Origin: Turneriella sp942492915
Lineage (GTDB): Bacteria > Spirochaetota > Leptospiria > Turneriellales > Turneriellaceae
Direction: 5' to 3'
Assembly: GCA_942492915.1 (NCBI GenBank)
Contig: OW818662.1
Coordinates: 2,232,001-2,296,000, forward strand
Length of the DNA: 64,000 nucleotides
The notes beneath the pieces were generated by a model that made no database searches, was not told where the DNA came from, and saw nothing but the letters and a program-made list of their open reading frames with translations. Position numbers and translations under genes: made by a program. This document shows, one piece after another, positions 41,397 to 50,525 of this stretch. How positions within the stretch are numbered: position 1 is the stretch's first letter; every line of letters starts with the position of its first letter.

Positions 41397-43972
41397 GCGA
41401 GGTCGACCAGAAAAATCTAGACACGCCCATGATGCGGCAGTTTCTTGAGATCAAGAAACAATACCCCGACGATATTCTGTTCTTTCGCATGGGCGATTTT
41501 TATGAGATGTTTCTCGAAGACGCCGTTTATGCTGCCAAGGTTCTCGACATCGCCCTGACGCGCCGGCAAGACAAGGTGCCGATGTGCGGCGTGCCTTATC
41601 ACTCGATGAGCCAGTACGTGCACCCCATTTTGCAGCAGGGTCGCCGCATCGCCATCTGCGAGCAGCTTGAAGACCCGGCCGAAGCGCAGGGCCGCATTGT
41701 GCGGCGCGGTGTGACACGCATTCTGACGCCGGGCAGCCTCTTTGAAGAGTCTCTGATCGACGGCAAAGAGTCACGCAGGCTCTGCGGGGTCAGCCGCGCC
41801 AAAACGCACTGGCAACTTGCGATCATTGAAGTTGCGACCGGGCAGATTTGGTTCGACCGCAAAACCGATGAGACCATCGGTGAAACACTCGCCGCTTTTT
41901 CGATACGCGAGTGGGTCGCGGCAGAGGCAGATGGCTTCACGGCACCCGGCGACGGATTGCTGCAGACACGGCGCTACCCCATAGGCGACGAGGCATTTCA
42001 ACAGCGCGTGCTAAAAGATTCGCTGCAGACCAAAAATCTCAATGTCTGGGAACTCGATGCCGATGAATCGCGCGCGCTGACACTTGCGCTCGCCTATTTG
42101 CGCGAAATATCACCGCTCTTGAAGCTCAACTGGTCTTCACCACAGCGTGAATACCGTCGTAAGACGATGATTCTCGACGAAGCAACGCTGCGCACGCTTG
42201 AAATTTTACAGAGCGCAGATGGTAAATTGCAGCCAAGCCTAATGGGTCTTTTCACGCATTGCCGCACCTCTGCAGCCAATCGCCTTCTCGCAGCCTGGCT
42301 GTCGCGGCCGTCGGCCGATATTGATGAAATCACGCAGCGCCACAACATTGTTGAGACCCTCGCGAAACACAACGCCTACCGCCAGCTGCTCGCGGCCGAA
42401 CTCGATCACGTCGCCGATCTTGAACGGGTAATCACGGGCCTCAACAATAATGCGACCGTGCGGCACCTCGGCCAGGTCTCGCAGACATTGTCTGCAATCA
42501 AACGCCTGCAGAAGCTCATTAGCGACAACAGAATTCAACCGCTGATCGATGCCGGCTGGAAAGACCTTAGCGATTTTCCACACGAGCTGCACAAGTTTCT
42601 TGAGGATGCAATTCTAAGCGAGCATCTGCCACCATTGCTCGATAGCCGGCGCTTTGTTAAACCGGGTTACATGCCGCTACTCGATGAGTTTATCGAGCTC
42701 AGCCAGAACGCGGTCAAGCACCTCACAGAATACGAAGAGCGGCAGAAGGCTGAGCACCAAATCAATACGCTGCGGGTGAAACACAACAATGTGCTGGGTT
42801 ACTTTATTGAAATTTCGAAAGGGCAGTCAGGAAAAGCGCCCGAAGGTTACGCGCGCAGACAGACGCTGACCAACGCCGAGCGCTACACGACAGCAGAACT
42901 CAAAGACCTCGAAACCAAAATTCTCTCTGCAGAAGATGAAGTGCTGCGCATACAGAAAGGCGTGTTTGAAGATATTCGCGGGCAGGTACTCGCAGCCGCC
43001 GACTCGCTGAAACTCTGGGCTGACCGGCTGGCAAGGCTCGATGTCTTGCTCGCATTCGCGCACACAGCGGTTACACAGCGCCATGTGCGCCCGGTCATGA
43101 ACCGCGGCAAAACGCTGCACGCCGAAGCGTTGCGCCACCCCGTGATCGAGGCCTACTTTCGCAGCGAGCTATTTATTCCAAACGACGTTGAACTGAACGA
43201 CAGCGACCGGCATCTGGCAATCATCACCGGCCCCAACATGGCGGGCAAGAGCACGTACATAAGACAGATCGGCATCATGCAAATCATGGCACAGGTCGGA
43301 TCATTCGTCGCGGCGGCATCTGCGACCTTGCCGGTTGTTGACCGCATTTTTACGCGTATCGGCGCACACGACCGGCTTTCGCACGGTGAAAGTACGTTTT
43401 TCGTCGAGATGGCCGAATGCGCGCGTATTTTTCGCAACTATACCGCCGACAGCCTTATTCTGCTCGACGAGGTGGGACGCGGAACATCGACCTATGACGG
43501 GATCAGCATCGCGCAGGCGATGATTGAATCGCTAAACCAAGGGCACGGGGGCACAGGGACGGCGATCGGCAGACCCAAGACACTCTTTGCAACACACTAC
43601 TCAGAGCTCGCGCACCTGATATCGCGCGAGCGCGGTATAGTCGGGCTCACGGTTTCAGTCGTCGAAAAAGACGGCCATGTCGTGTTCATGCGCAAGATCG
43701 TAGAAGGTGTGGCCGACAAGTCTTATGGCATTCATGTCGCGCAGATGGCGGGCATGCCCAAGACGGTCACCGAGCGGGCGGCAGAGATTTTGCATGGGCT
43801 CGAGAAGAATTCGGGTAGCCTGATTGCCACGGTCAGCAAGTCGGCATCTGAGAGTTCCCTACCAACCGAGCCCGCCACGCGAAAAAATGAAGTCAAAGTA
43901 ACTGGCAAGGGTGAGAAGTCGCAGCACAAGAAAGCATCCCCTTCTGACGAGCCCGATCTGTTCGGCGCTTGA
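41393..43972 (+). CDS. mutS: DNA mismatch repair protein MutS
   Basis: An 859-residue complete MutS. The mismatch-reading motif MGDFYEMF (Phe-x-Glu) is near residue 35; the ATPase holds Walker A GPNMAGKSTY near 616, then GRGTSTYDG and FATHYSEL. The C-terminal tail from about 825 is Lys/Ser-rich and less conserved. It recognises base mismatches and starts repair with MutL. It overlaps trpF (ATGA), probably only because of compact packing. Confidence 0.97.
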   Translation: MSEVDQKNLDTPMMRQFLEIKKQYPDDILFFRMGDFYEMFLEDAVYAAKVLDIALTRRQDKVPMCGVPYHSMSQYVHPILQQGRRIAICEQLEDPAEAQGRIVRRGVTRILTPGSLFEESLIDGKESRRLCGVSRAKTHWQLAIIEVATGQIWFDRKTDETIGETLAAFSIREWVAAEADGFTAPGDGLLQTRRYPIGDEAFQQRVLKDSLQTKNLNVWELDADESRALTLALAYLREISPLLKLNWSSPQREYRRKTMILDEATLRTLEILQSADGKLQPSLMGLFTHCRTSAANRLLAAWLSRPSADIDEITQRHNIVETLAKHNAYRQLLAAELDHVADLERVITGLNNNATVRHLGQVSQTLSAIKRLQKLISDNRIQPLIDAGWKDLSDFPHELHKFLEDAILSEHLPPLLDSRRFVKPGYMPLLDEFIELSQNAVKHLTEYEERQKAEHQINTLRVKHNNVLGYFIEISKGQSGKAPEGYARRQTLTNAERYTTAELKDLETKILSAEDEVLRIQKGVFEDIRGQVLAAADSLKLWADRLARLDVLLAFAHTAVTQRHVRPVMNRGKTLHAEALRHPVIEAYFRSELFIPNDVELNDSDRHLAIITGPNMAGKSTYIRQIGIMQIMAQVGSFVAAASATLPVVDRIFTRIGAHDRLSHGESTFFVEMAECARIFRNYTADSLILLDEVGRGTSTYDGISIAQAMIESLNQGHGGTGTAIGRPKTLFATHYSELAHLISRERGIVGLTVSVVEKDGHVVFMRKIVEGVADKSYGIHVAQMAGMPKTVTERAAEILHGLEKNSGSLIATVSKSASESSLPTEPATRKNEVKVTGKGEKSQHKKASPSDEPDLFGA

Positions 43973-44005
43973 CGGCGAAGAACCACCGAATTTCAGCTGT
44001 CGAGG

Positions 44006-44662
44006 TCAGTGGTAACACGCCATACCTGTTGCGAGAATTCTGTAGTTTAAACTGCCGGCAGAAATGAGATTGCGATTTTGATCATAGCGGTAGCTGATCG
44101 TTGAATTTACCATTGTGGCGCAGGGCGTGCCACTGAGGGTGCCCGTACCTGTACTTGCATCGTGTGACACGACACTGGTGTACGCACGCGCTCCGTCGTC
44201 GAATGAAAGAGATTCGGTGCTTCCATTGCAGGTATTGCCCGAACCCGCGTCGAGATTGCGCGTGGTGAAAGTTGGCCTGCCTTCGTGGTCCCATGCAGAA
44301 GGGGTTTGTATCGAGACGGCAGCGGCAGATGTTGTGACCCAGGAAAGAATACGTCTGTCTGATGAGTAAAAATAGTTCGTGTGTGCGGCGCCGGTACCGG
44401 TGACTGTGAAAGTTAGCGCAAGAATCTTTCCCACGACCTGCCCTTCATCGACAAAATCCTTCTTGCTGGCGTAAATGCTCTCAGCAGACGAGCCCGTTCT
44501 GCTGCAGTATAGCTTGTTAGCGTCTGCGTCATACCCGCAGCTCGTAAAGACTCCGTTGCTGGCGAGCACCTGCGTGGCATATTCGCGACAGGTTTCTTTA
44601 CCGAGGTTCTTGCAGTTCAGTGTGGCGAAAACGCAGGCGAACAATACCGCGATGCACCGCAT
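44006..44662 (-). CDS. Hypothetical Cys-rich lipoprotein
   Basis: A 218-residue protein with an N-terminal signal (RCIAVLFACVFATLNC) whose end ATLNC is a weak lipobox. Four or more Cys after it (KETCREY, FTSCGYD, KLYCSRT, GNTCNGS, TPCATM, GMACYH) suggest disulfides in a periplasmic or surface protein. A region SSDRRILSWVTTSA... with DQNRNLISAGSL... resembles leptospiral hypothetical proteins of unknown function. It converges with mutS 33 bases away. Confidence 0.6.
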   Translation of the reverse strand: MRCIAVLFACVFATLNCKNLGKETCREYATQVLASNGVFTSCGYDADANKLYCSRTGSSAESIYASKKDFVDEGQVVGKILALTFTVTGTGAAHTNYFYSSDRRILSWVTTSAAAVSIQTPSAWDHEGRPTFTTRNLDAGSGNTCNGSTESLSFDDGARAYTSVVSHDASTGTGTLSGTPCATMVNSTISYRYDQNRNLISAGSLNYRILATGMACYH

Positions 44663-44778
44663 AGCTTCGACTGTTTCACTATTTCTGCGGCGTCAAGCTG
44701 AAATCACAACGCCGGCCCACCGGGCACGAATACATGGTAGCACGGTTGACCGTGTTGCGGCGATAACGGTCATGCCAT

Positions 44779-45066
44779 ATGCAACTCTTGAACAACGACC
44801 AGATGATCACGGCTCTGAAACATCTGCACGACTGGCACCTGCACGAAGGAGCGCTGTCGAAAGAGTTTCTGTTCAAAGACTTCAGCGAGGCTTTCGCATT
44901 CATGACGCGCGTCGCGCTGATCGCCGAAAAGGTCGATCATCACCCTGACTGGAGCAACACCTTCAATCGCGTTCATATTTCTTTGATGTCACATGACAAA
45001 GGCGGATTGACCAAGAGAGATACAGAATTCGCGGCCGCGATTGAAGCTCTGCTGGCCCCAGCCTGA
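44779..45066 (+). CDS. phhB: Pterin-4a-carbinolamine dehydratase
   Basis: A 95-residue protein of the PCD/DCoH family: DHHPDWSNTFNRVHISLMSHD with the two active-site His of the [ED]xxHHPxW motif, and KRDTEFAAAIE at the end. It dehydrates the hydroxylated pterin formed by aromatic amino acid hydroxylases. No phenylalanine hydroxylase gene is in view; some such proteins act in other pterin pathways or as RpoD-like regulators. Confidence 0.93.
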   Translation: MQLLNNDQMITALKHLHDWHLHEGALSKEFLFKDFSEAFAFMTRVALIAEKVDHHPDWSNTFNRVHISLMSHDKGGLTKRDTEFAAAIEALLAPA

Positions 45067-45098
45067 TTTCTGGCAGGCGCCGGGAAAACTTTCGAAAA

Positions 45099-45118
45099 AG
45101 ATTTCCTCTTCAGGAAAC
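45099..45118 (-). terminator. Intrinsic terminator of the ABC/LolA/barrel operon
   Basis: On the minus strand arms GGTTTCCT (45111-45118) and AGGAAATC (45100-45107) around GAAG, followed by TTTTTCG. It begins two bases after the barrel gene's stop. Confidence 0.8.
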
Positions 45119-45120
45119 CT

Positions 45121-46461
45121 TTAGAAACTCACGCGAGCCGAGAACTCGGTGTACCAGCCTAAACCGCTCACCGTATACTCGCCGATCGACTGGCCTGTAA
45201 AAATATTGTTCTGCCAGGTCAGTGTGAGGTTAAAGAGCGGCAGGTACGTGAAAATATTCGAGAAAACGAAAGTTTTGTCACTGAGGTTGCCGAAGCCGTT
45301 GAGTCCCAGTGTCAGATCGTTCACAAAGAATTTTGCATAGGTTACAAACAGACCCAGGTAGTGCATACCATAAAAATTCGGTCTGTAGGCGCCATTCTGC
45401 ACAAAGTACGCGCGCACCAGCGGGCTTTCGGCAAATACGTTCTCTTTATAGCCCGCGCCGTTATAGAAATATTCGACGTTGATTCCCAGACGGTTGGCAA
45501 CGTCGAAGACTTCAAAGCTCCTACCGAAACCCAACACCCCTTTAAAAACATGCTGGTCGCGTAACTGGTACATCACCGGATTCAGAATATTAAAAGAACC
45601 CGGATCGATGCGCTGCGCGTTATCGCCGTACGCGTACGTAACCTCTGCGCGCCAGTCGAGTGTCAGAAAGCGTGTGCTCGCCTCGGCGATGTACGTCGGC
45701 ACCTTTTTCTGGCCCATGATGACACCCGTGGCAAATTCTGCGCGGCTCACGGCGACTTCGGCCTTAAATGCCTGAATCATATCTTCTGCGCGGTTACTGC
45801 GCCCGACACCTGTAAAAGCATAGAAGTTAAGGCTGCTGCCGAACGGCACATGCGTTCTGAGCCCATACGTGCCTTCGCGAAACTGAAAGGCATCGGTGGC
45901 GCTTCTTAGTTCTGCATTGATCACGTCAGACGGGTTCCAGAAAAACCCCCTGCCCCACACGAGCACCTGTTTGCCCGCGCGAAAATAGACGGCCCGGTTG
46001 ATGTTGGTGTCGACAAACGCCTCGGTGAAGCGGTAATCTGCATAGACAGTCTCGTTTACACGGCTTGTGGCACCCGTGGTCGCATCTTGAAACGTTCGCT
46101 GCTCGGTTCGCCCTTGTGCATAGATATTATTCACAAGGTTCACGACGGCTTTTGTACTGTGTTTGAGTCTGGCCTCAAGCTGGGCATTGGTCTGTATCTG
46201 GTTGCCGAGATTATTTTGCGCCGTTGAAGCGTTATTGCCGATCAGCCAGTCGCGATTCATACTATATGAATTTCGGCTGTTGATTGCCCCCGAGAAGCCC
46301 ACCGATTCTTTTTCGTTGTTCTCTTCAAACTTGCTGTCAGTCATCTTCTCAACAGGTGTGACGGTATCTTCGTCGGAGAACATCTTGCTTTCGTCAATTT
46401 TATCAGCCTGCGCGTAAGCGCAGGTTGATAAAATTGACCATAACGCGAAGAAACGACGCAC
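45121..46461 (-). CDS. Outer-membrane beta-barrel protein of the exporter operon
   Basis: A 446-residue protein with signal (MRRFFALWSILSTCAYAQA). An acidic linker follows and then alternating beta strands with many aromatic girdle residues (RNSYSMNRDWLIGN, VYFRAGKQVLVWGRGFFWNP) and a C-terminal strand ending ARVSF, as in outer-membrane barrels. It resembles DUF1302-like porins found beside LolA-like proteins. It is the last gene of the operon and is two bases from the LolA-like gene. A long inverted repeat spans the signal cleavage site. Role: probable outer-membrane exit or acceptor. Confidence 0.7.
   Translation of the reverse strand: MRRFFALWSILSTCAYAQADKIDESKMFSDEDTVTPVEKMTDSKFEENNEKESVGFSGAINSRNSYSMNRDWLIGNNASTAQNNLGNQIQTNAQLEARLKHSTKAVVNLVNNIYAQGRTEQRTFQDATTGATSRVNETVYADYRFTEAFVDTNINRAVYFRAGKQVLVWGRGFFWNPSDVINAELRSATDAFQFREGTYGLRTHVPFGSSLNFYAFTGVGRSNRAEDMIQAFKAEVAVSRAEFATGVIMGQKKVPTYIAEASTRFLTLDWRAEVTYAYGDNAQRIDPGSFNILNPVMYQLRDQHVFKGVLGFGRSFEVFDVANRLGINVEYFYNGAGYKENVFAESPLVRAYFVQNGAYRPNFYGMHYLGLFVTYAKFFVNDLTLGLNGFGNLSDKTFVFSNIFTYLPLFNLTLTWQNNIFTGQSIGEYTVSGLGWYTEFSARVSF
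46393..46438. repeat. 21-base-arm inverted repeat at a signal-peptide cleavage site
   Basis: Arms 46393-46413 and 46418-46438 (one G-T wobble) around GTAA. The coded residues run roughly from WSILSTC to AYAQADKID, across the expected cleavage after AQA. Confidence 0.75.
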
Positions 46462-46462
46462 G

Positions 46463-47218
46463 CTATTTGCTCAGATTCTCGAGATAAGCTTTCGTGAAGA
46501 TTTTCGAATCGAGTTTCTTCAGCGACACGCCCGAAATATCCATCACGGTCTTGTTGCCCTTTTCAAATTCATCGACGAACATACCTTTCAGCAGTATGTA
46601 TTTGCCGTCAATCTTCGTGTATTTGATAAAATAGCCGGTCTGCATGAGTGTTCCCGAAAGTGAATAAGACTGCACCTTGAGCTGCAAGAACGTGTCTTTC
46701 TCGACCCAGTAGACCTGTTTAGGGTAAGTCACGTCGCGCACTTTTGCCACCACCGTAAATTTGTAACATTTTTTGCTGCCGAGCATCTCTTCGACGAGAT
46801 CTTCTTTACCGTTCGCATCGACGAATGGCTTGTAGAGTTCGGTAGTCTTCTTGCGTTCGAAATCTCCCGCTTTGGTGTCGGTACCGTTGATGCTCTCATC
46901 GCGGTTGATGTGCTGAAACGTGCGCGTGTTCTGACGGTACATCCAGAAGTTGTTGCCTGTGCGCAGATATCCGTTGCCCTTTTCAGACTGAGGCGCGGTC
47001 GTCACCATGAGAAATTCATCGCCTTCATCGCGGCGAAAAAATAGTGTTTCAAAGTTTTTCACACCCTGCCCCGCCTTCTGCTGCGTCAGTGATACTTTCG
47101 CCGAAAAATCGCTGACCTGCGACATGCGTTTGTCGAGTTCTTGCAAAATCTGGTTCACGCCTACGGCGTGCACCAGATTATGTGAAGCCAATGCGATAAC
47201 CAAAAGCCATTTTTTCAT
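46463..47218 (-). CDS. LolA-like outer-membrane lipoprotein-sorting protein
   Basis: A 251-residue protein with signal (MKKWLLVIALASHNLVHA). It has the LolA/LolB-type pattern: VSDFSAKVSLTQQ, then GEFLMVTTAPQ-like DEFLMVTTAPQ, YWVEKDTFLQLKVQSYSLSG and later GVSLKKLDSKIFT. The fold is a half-open barrel that carries lipid or lipoprotein across the periplasm. The ATG at 47218 has GGGGAC upstream. Its gene lies between the permeases and the barrel, suggesting a dedicated carrier. Confidence 0.85.
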   Translation of the reverse strand: MKKWLLVIALASHNLVHAVGVNQILQELDKRMSQVSDFSAKVSLTQQKAGQGVKNFETLFFRRDEGDEFLMVTTAPQSEKGNGYLRTGNNFWMYRQNTRTFQHINRDESINGTDTKAGDFERKKTTELYKPFVDANGKEDLVEEMLGSKKCYKFTVVAKVRDVTYPKQVYWVEKDTFLQLKVQSYSLSGTLMQTGYFIKYTKIDGKYILLKGMFVDEFEKGNKTVMDISGVSLKKLDSKIFTKAYLENLSK

Positions 47219-47228
47219 TGAAGTCCCC

Positions 47229-49001
47229 TTATTCATAATGTCTCAGCGCCTCTGCGGCATCGAGCCTTGCCGCCCGCCGCGCGGGAAAATATGCCGTCGC
47301 GGTCGAAATCACGAGTATCATCGCTACATTGCGCAGAATATCCGTTGCGTAAGGCAAGAAATACAATTTTTTCTTGCTGAGAAAGATACCGAGCACGCTT
47401 TGCGTTTCAATTCTGAAAGCGCCGAGAACCGCCATCGCGATGAACGCGAGCAGCAACCCGGCTACCGCCGAGAACAAGGCGAGCTGAAACGTTTCGAGCA
47501 GAAAAATATTGCGCACGTCGCTACGCTGTACGCCGATTGCCCTCATCGTACCGATCTCACGCGTGCGTTCGCGAATCGTCATGCGCAGAGTGTTGATAAC
47601 TCCGATGAGAATGATAAAGAAAAGTATCAGCACTGCGATCAGCGTGATCAGATTCAATGCCCCTTCGAGTTCGAGCACCTGGCTCGCGCTTTCATACATA
47701 GTGCGCACGTCAATTGCCGGGCCGAAAAAATTTGTCTTGCGCAGTTCTTGATTCTTTTTCATCAGATCATCGCCAGTTGCGGTGCGCGGCAACAGCCTAA
47801 AATCAGGCGCGAGTACGGTTTTCCACCCGTCGCTATATTTGATGCTTTCAGGTAATATTCGCGTTTGGGGCAGGTCTCCGAGATACGCACGGTAAAAACC
47901 GGCTTCGGGCAAGAACGCCTGCACCTGCGGCATGCCTTCGCTGCGCACAAGTATGCCGCTAACTTTGTAGTTCAGTTGCGCCGGCTCAGCTGAATGAATT
48001 GTGCGGTAGCGCAGAACAACCACATCCCCGGCCGAAATCCCGAGAGCCTCGGCCGTTTCTTCAGTGAGCATGATCGTATCGGTGTCGCGGTCTTTCGCAA
48101 GATCGCCTTCAAGCGCTGAGGGCAACGTTTTCCATACGGCGGATTGATCAAATTGCTGGGTTAATCCCGCTGCGATGGCCGGCACCGCTTTTTTCCCTGC
48201 CACGATTTCACCGGCTATTGCAGCGACCCCGGGTTTCAAGAGACCATGGACCTTGTCAGCCATTTGAATGACGGCGCGGGGCGAATCGAACTTTTTGAAT
48301 GTTACCTGCAGCGAACCTGTTTCGTTTTCGCGCAGACCGCGCAGCGCCTTCAAATTCTTAAGAGGCAAGAAAAGTGCACCGCTCTCAAACATACTCTCTG
48401 ATTTGAGAAGCATGACAATCGTGAAGCGCGCGCTCTGCTCTTGCCCGCTGACAGTTTTCATCCGCATCTTAAGCGTATCGAAAATTTTGACATTCAGAGC
48501 TTTCGCCTTGTCGGTAAAGATCGCGACAGGGTTCTCGTATTGTGAAGAGAGCATATCTTCAATCTTGCCTTCGGTCGCGCGGCTCGCAATATACTCGGCG
48601 TCTGAAGATTTAGCCGGGTCGCCCGATTCACCGAGATCCATCGGCACCACGATAACATTTTCCCCTTTGCCGATACCGATCGCCCGTGAGAATACGGCTA
48701 CGTTCTCTGAAATTTCACGAATTTCGGGCAGGTTCTGCCGCAGCAGGTTCGTGTAGAACGCGCGGTCACGCATCAGCAGGTTCTGCGCGCGCGAGCGTTC
48801 GAGTACCGCAAGCTCGATGTGGCCCGTTATCTGCACGACAATCTTGTTGAGCAAAGTGTCGGTGATGCCGCGCGAAAACGAGTTCGCGAGTATCAAAATC
48901 ATGGTACCAAACGCGATCGCGACACCGAGAAGAAGATTACGCCGCCGCTGGCGAACCAGATTGCGAAAAGCGAGGGAGTTGAGTAACTTCAGGCGTTTCA
49001 T
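47229..49001 (-). CDS. FtsX/LolE-type ABC permease 1
   Basis: A 590-residue permease of the LolCE/MacB type. One helix at the N terminus (NLLLGVAIAFGTMILILANS), a large periplasmic domain of about 380 residues, then three helices at the C terminus (TLIALVILFFIILIGVINT, FQLALFSAVAGLLLAF, AMILVISTATAYFPARRAA). The sequence REIGTMRAIGVQRSDVR is the coupling region of the family. It begins one base after the next gene ends and works with the second permease and the ATPase. Confidence 0.9.
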   Translation of the reverse strand: MKRLKLLNSLAFRNLVRQRRRNLLLGVAIAFGTMILILANSFSRGITDTLLNKIVVQITGHIELAVLERSRAQNLLMRDRAFYTNLLRQNLPEIREISENVAVFSRAIGIGKGENVIVVPMDLGESGDPAKSSDAEYIASRATEGKIEDMLSSQYENPVAIFTDKAKALNVKIFDTLKMRMKTVSGQEQSARFTIVMLLKSESMFESGALFLPLKNLKALRGLRENETGSLQVTFKKFDSPRAVIQMADKVHGLLKPGVAAIAGEIVAGKKAVPAIAAGLTQQFDQSAVWKTLPSALEGDLAKDRDTDTIMLTEETAEALGISAGDVVVLRYRTIHSAEPAQLNYKVSGILVRSEGMPQVQAFLPEAGFYRAYLGDLPQTRILPESIKYSDGWKTVLAPDFRLLPRTATGDDLMKKNQELRKTNFFGPAIDVRTMYESASQVLELEGALNLITLIAVLILFFIILIGVINTLRMTIRERTREIGTMRAIGVQRSDVRNIFLLETFQLALFSAVAGLLLAFIAMAVLGAFRIETQSVLGIFLSKKKLYFLPYATDILRNVAMILVISTATAYFPARRAARLDAAEALRHYE

Positions 49002-50525
49002 TTAATCCCTCGATATCGCATCAAGCGGTGTGATGCGGCGCGAAACCAGAATTGGATAAACGGAAGCGATGACCGTCACGAGCACGAGCTCGAAAATGCC
49101 AAAGGCGATGTCGCCTGCGCTGAGGTACGGGGCAAATGTTTTTCCGCCGAACAGCAGCTGCAGAATGTTGTTCTCAGCCGTGATTCGCATGGCTTTGGCT
49201 ACAGGCACTGCGGCGGCGCCGACCGCGATGCCAAGGCCGCCGAAAACCACCGCGAGGCAGGCTGTCTCGATGAAGAACATCCGCGTGACGAAAGATTTCT
49301 GCGCACCGACGGCGCGCATCATACCTAGCTCGGCCGTGCGCTCGAGCGCCGCCATCGACAGAGTATTCATGATAATGATGATCGCCACAAAGAAGATGAA
49401 GAAGACAAAACCCATGAGCGCGCCACGAATAATACCCGCCATGTCGCCGAGTTGCCCGATTGCCTTTTGCCAGGTCGCCGCCTGCGCGGGGGCTGCAGCC
49501 GCCTTGAAGGCAGCATTCAGGCTTTGCGCCCGCGAATCAATATTTTCTCCCGGCTTCAGTTTTACAAAAACCACATTATAGGCACCGGCATCGGTTTGTG
49601 GCTTTTGTATTTCTGTTTTTCTCTTGAGCTGCTTGAGCGAAGCTGCCAGTTCCGCTTTTCCCGCACCACCCGAGACAACAGTGTTGTCATTGAACAGCGC
49701 ATCGAGATTGTCTGTTTTTTCCATGAGGCGCTGCGTGTCGGCCTTGAGATTCACCGCCGTATCGGTGCCCGTTACCCATTGAAAACATTCACGAAACGTT
49801 TCAATGTCGAGTATGTTGAAGAATTTCCAGTAGTCGTCGAGAAATTCATAGCGCACGATACCTTTGATGTCGGCGCGCACATCAAACGCGGTTGATTCGC
49901 CCGACGCGCCCATGAGCACGAGAGAATCTTTCACAATCATCTTTTCCCGGTATTTTTTTGCCTCGTCAGAAAAATTTGTGTCAACCAGCGGAAAGCCAAT
50001 CGGTTTTACCCAGATGTTCTGGTCGTTAAAAAAACGCGTCCGCCTTCCCTGGCTCATCAGCATGCCCCGGTCATTCTTTTCAAGCAACTTGCCTTCGACC
50101 AATTTCACGTTCTCGCGAAACATCTTATTGTACTCCGGAAAGTCAACACCCAGCAGCATCGCAAAATCAAGATCACCCTCTTCGGTCAGCACGAAACTAA
50201 ACCCGCGCGCAGCAGGCAGAAAAGAGGCGATATAACCTTCATTCGTGAGCACACCCCTGACTTTCTCAAAGTCCTTTATCAGAGCAATATCTTTGCCCAT
50301 CGGCGTGAAGAGAATGTTTGGATTTTCCTGTGCGTCAGAGATGACGACGATGTGGCCGGTGAACCGCTCGACAATGTTTTCGCTAAGGCCACGGTTCATG
50401 CCGCTGATGACCGCGTTACCCATCGTCATAATCAGAGACCCGACGAATAAGATTGCACCGATGACAAAGCTCTTTCCCTTGTGGCGCAAGAGGTTGCGGG
50501 CGGCTATGGTGAGCGCAAGTCTCAT
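49002..50525 (-). CDS. FtsX/LolE-type ABC permease 2
   Basis: A 507-residue permease with the same layout: N-terminal helix (FVIGAILFVGSLIMTMG), a periplasmic domain to about 370, and C-terminal helices (GFVFFIFFVAIIIIMNT, ACLAVVFGGLGIAVGAAAV, FELVLVTVIASVYPIL) with ELGMMRAVGAQKSFV. Its first bases overlap the end of the ATPase gene (ATGA). Two different permeases imply a heterodimer like LolCE. Confidence 0.9.
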   Translation of the reverse strand: MRLALTIAARNLLRHKGKSFVIGAILFVGSLIMTMGNAVISGMNRGLSENIVERFTGHIVVISDAQENPNILFTPMGKDIALIKDFEKVRGVLTNEGYIASFLPAARGFSFVLTEEGDLDFAMLLGVDFPEYNKMFRENVKLVEGKLLEKNDRGMLMSQGRRTRFFNDQNIWVKPIGFPLVDTNFSDEAKKYREKMIVKDSLVLMGASGESTAFDVRADIKGIVRYEFLDDYWKFFNILDIETFRECFQWVTGTDTAVNLKADTQRLMEKTDNLDALFNDNTVVSGGAGKAELAASLKQLKRKTEIQKPQTDAGAYNVVFVKLKPGENIDSRAQSLNAAFKAAAAPAQAATWQKAIGQLGDMAGIIRGALMGFVFFIFFVAIIIIMNTLSMAALERTAELGMMRAVGAQKSFVTRMFFIETACLAVVFGGLGIAVGAAAVPVAKAMRITAENNILQLLFGGKTFAPYLSAGDIAFGIFELVLVTVIASVYPILVSRRITPLDAISRD

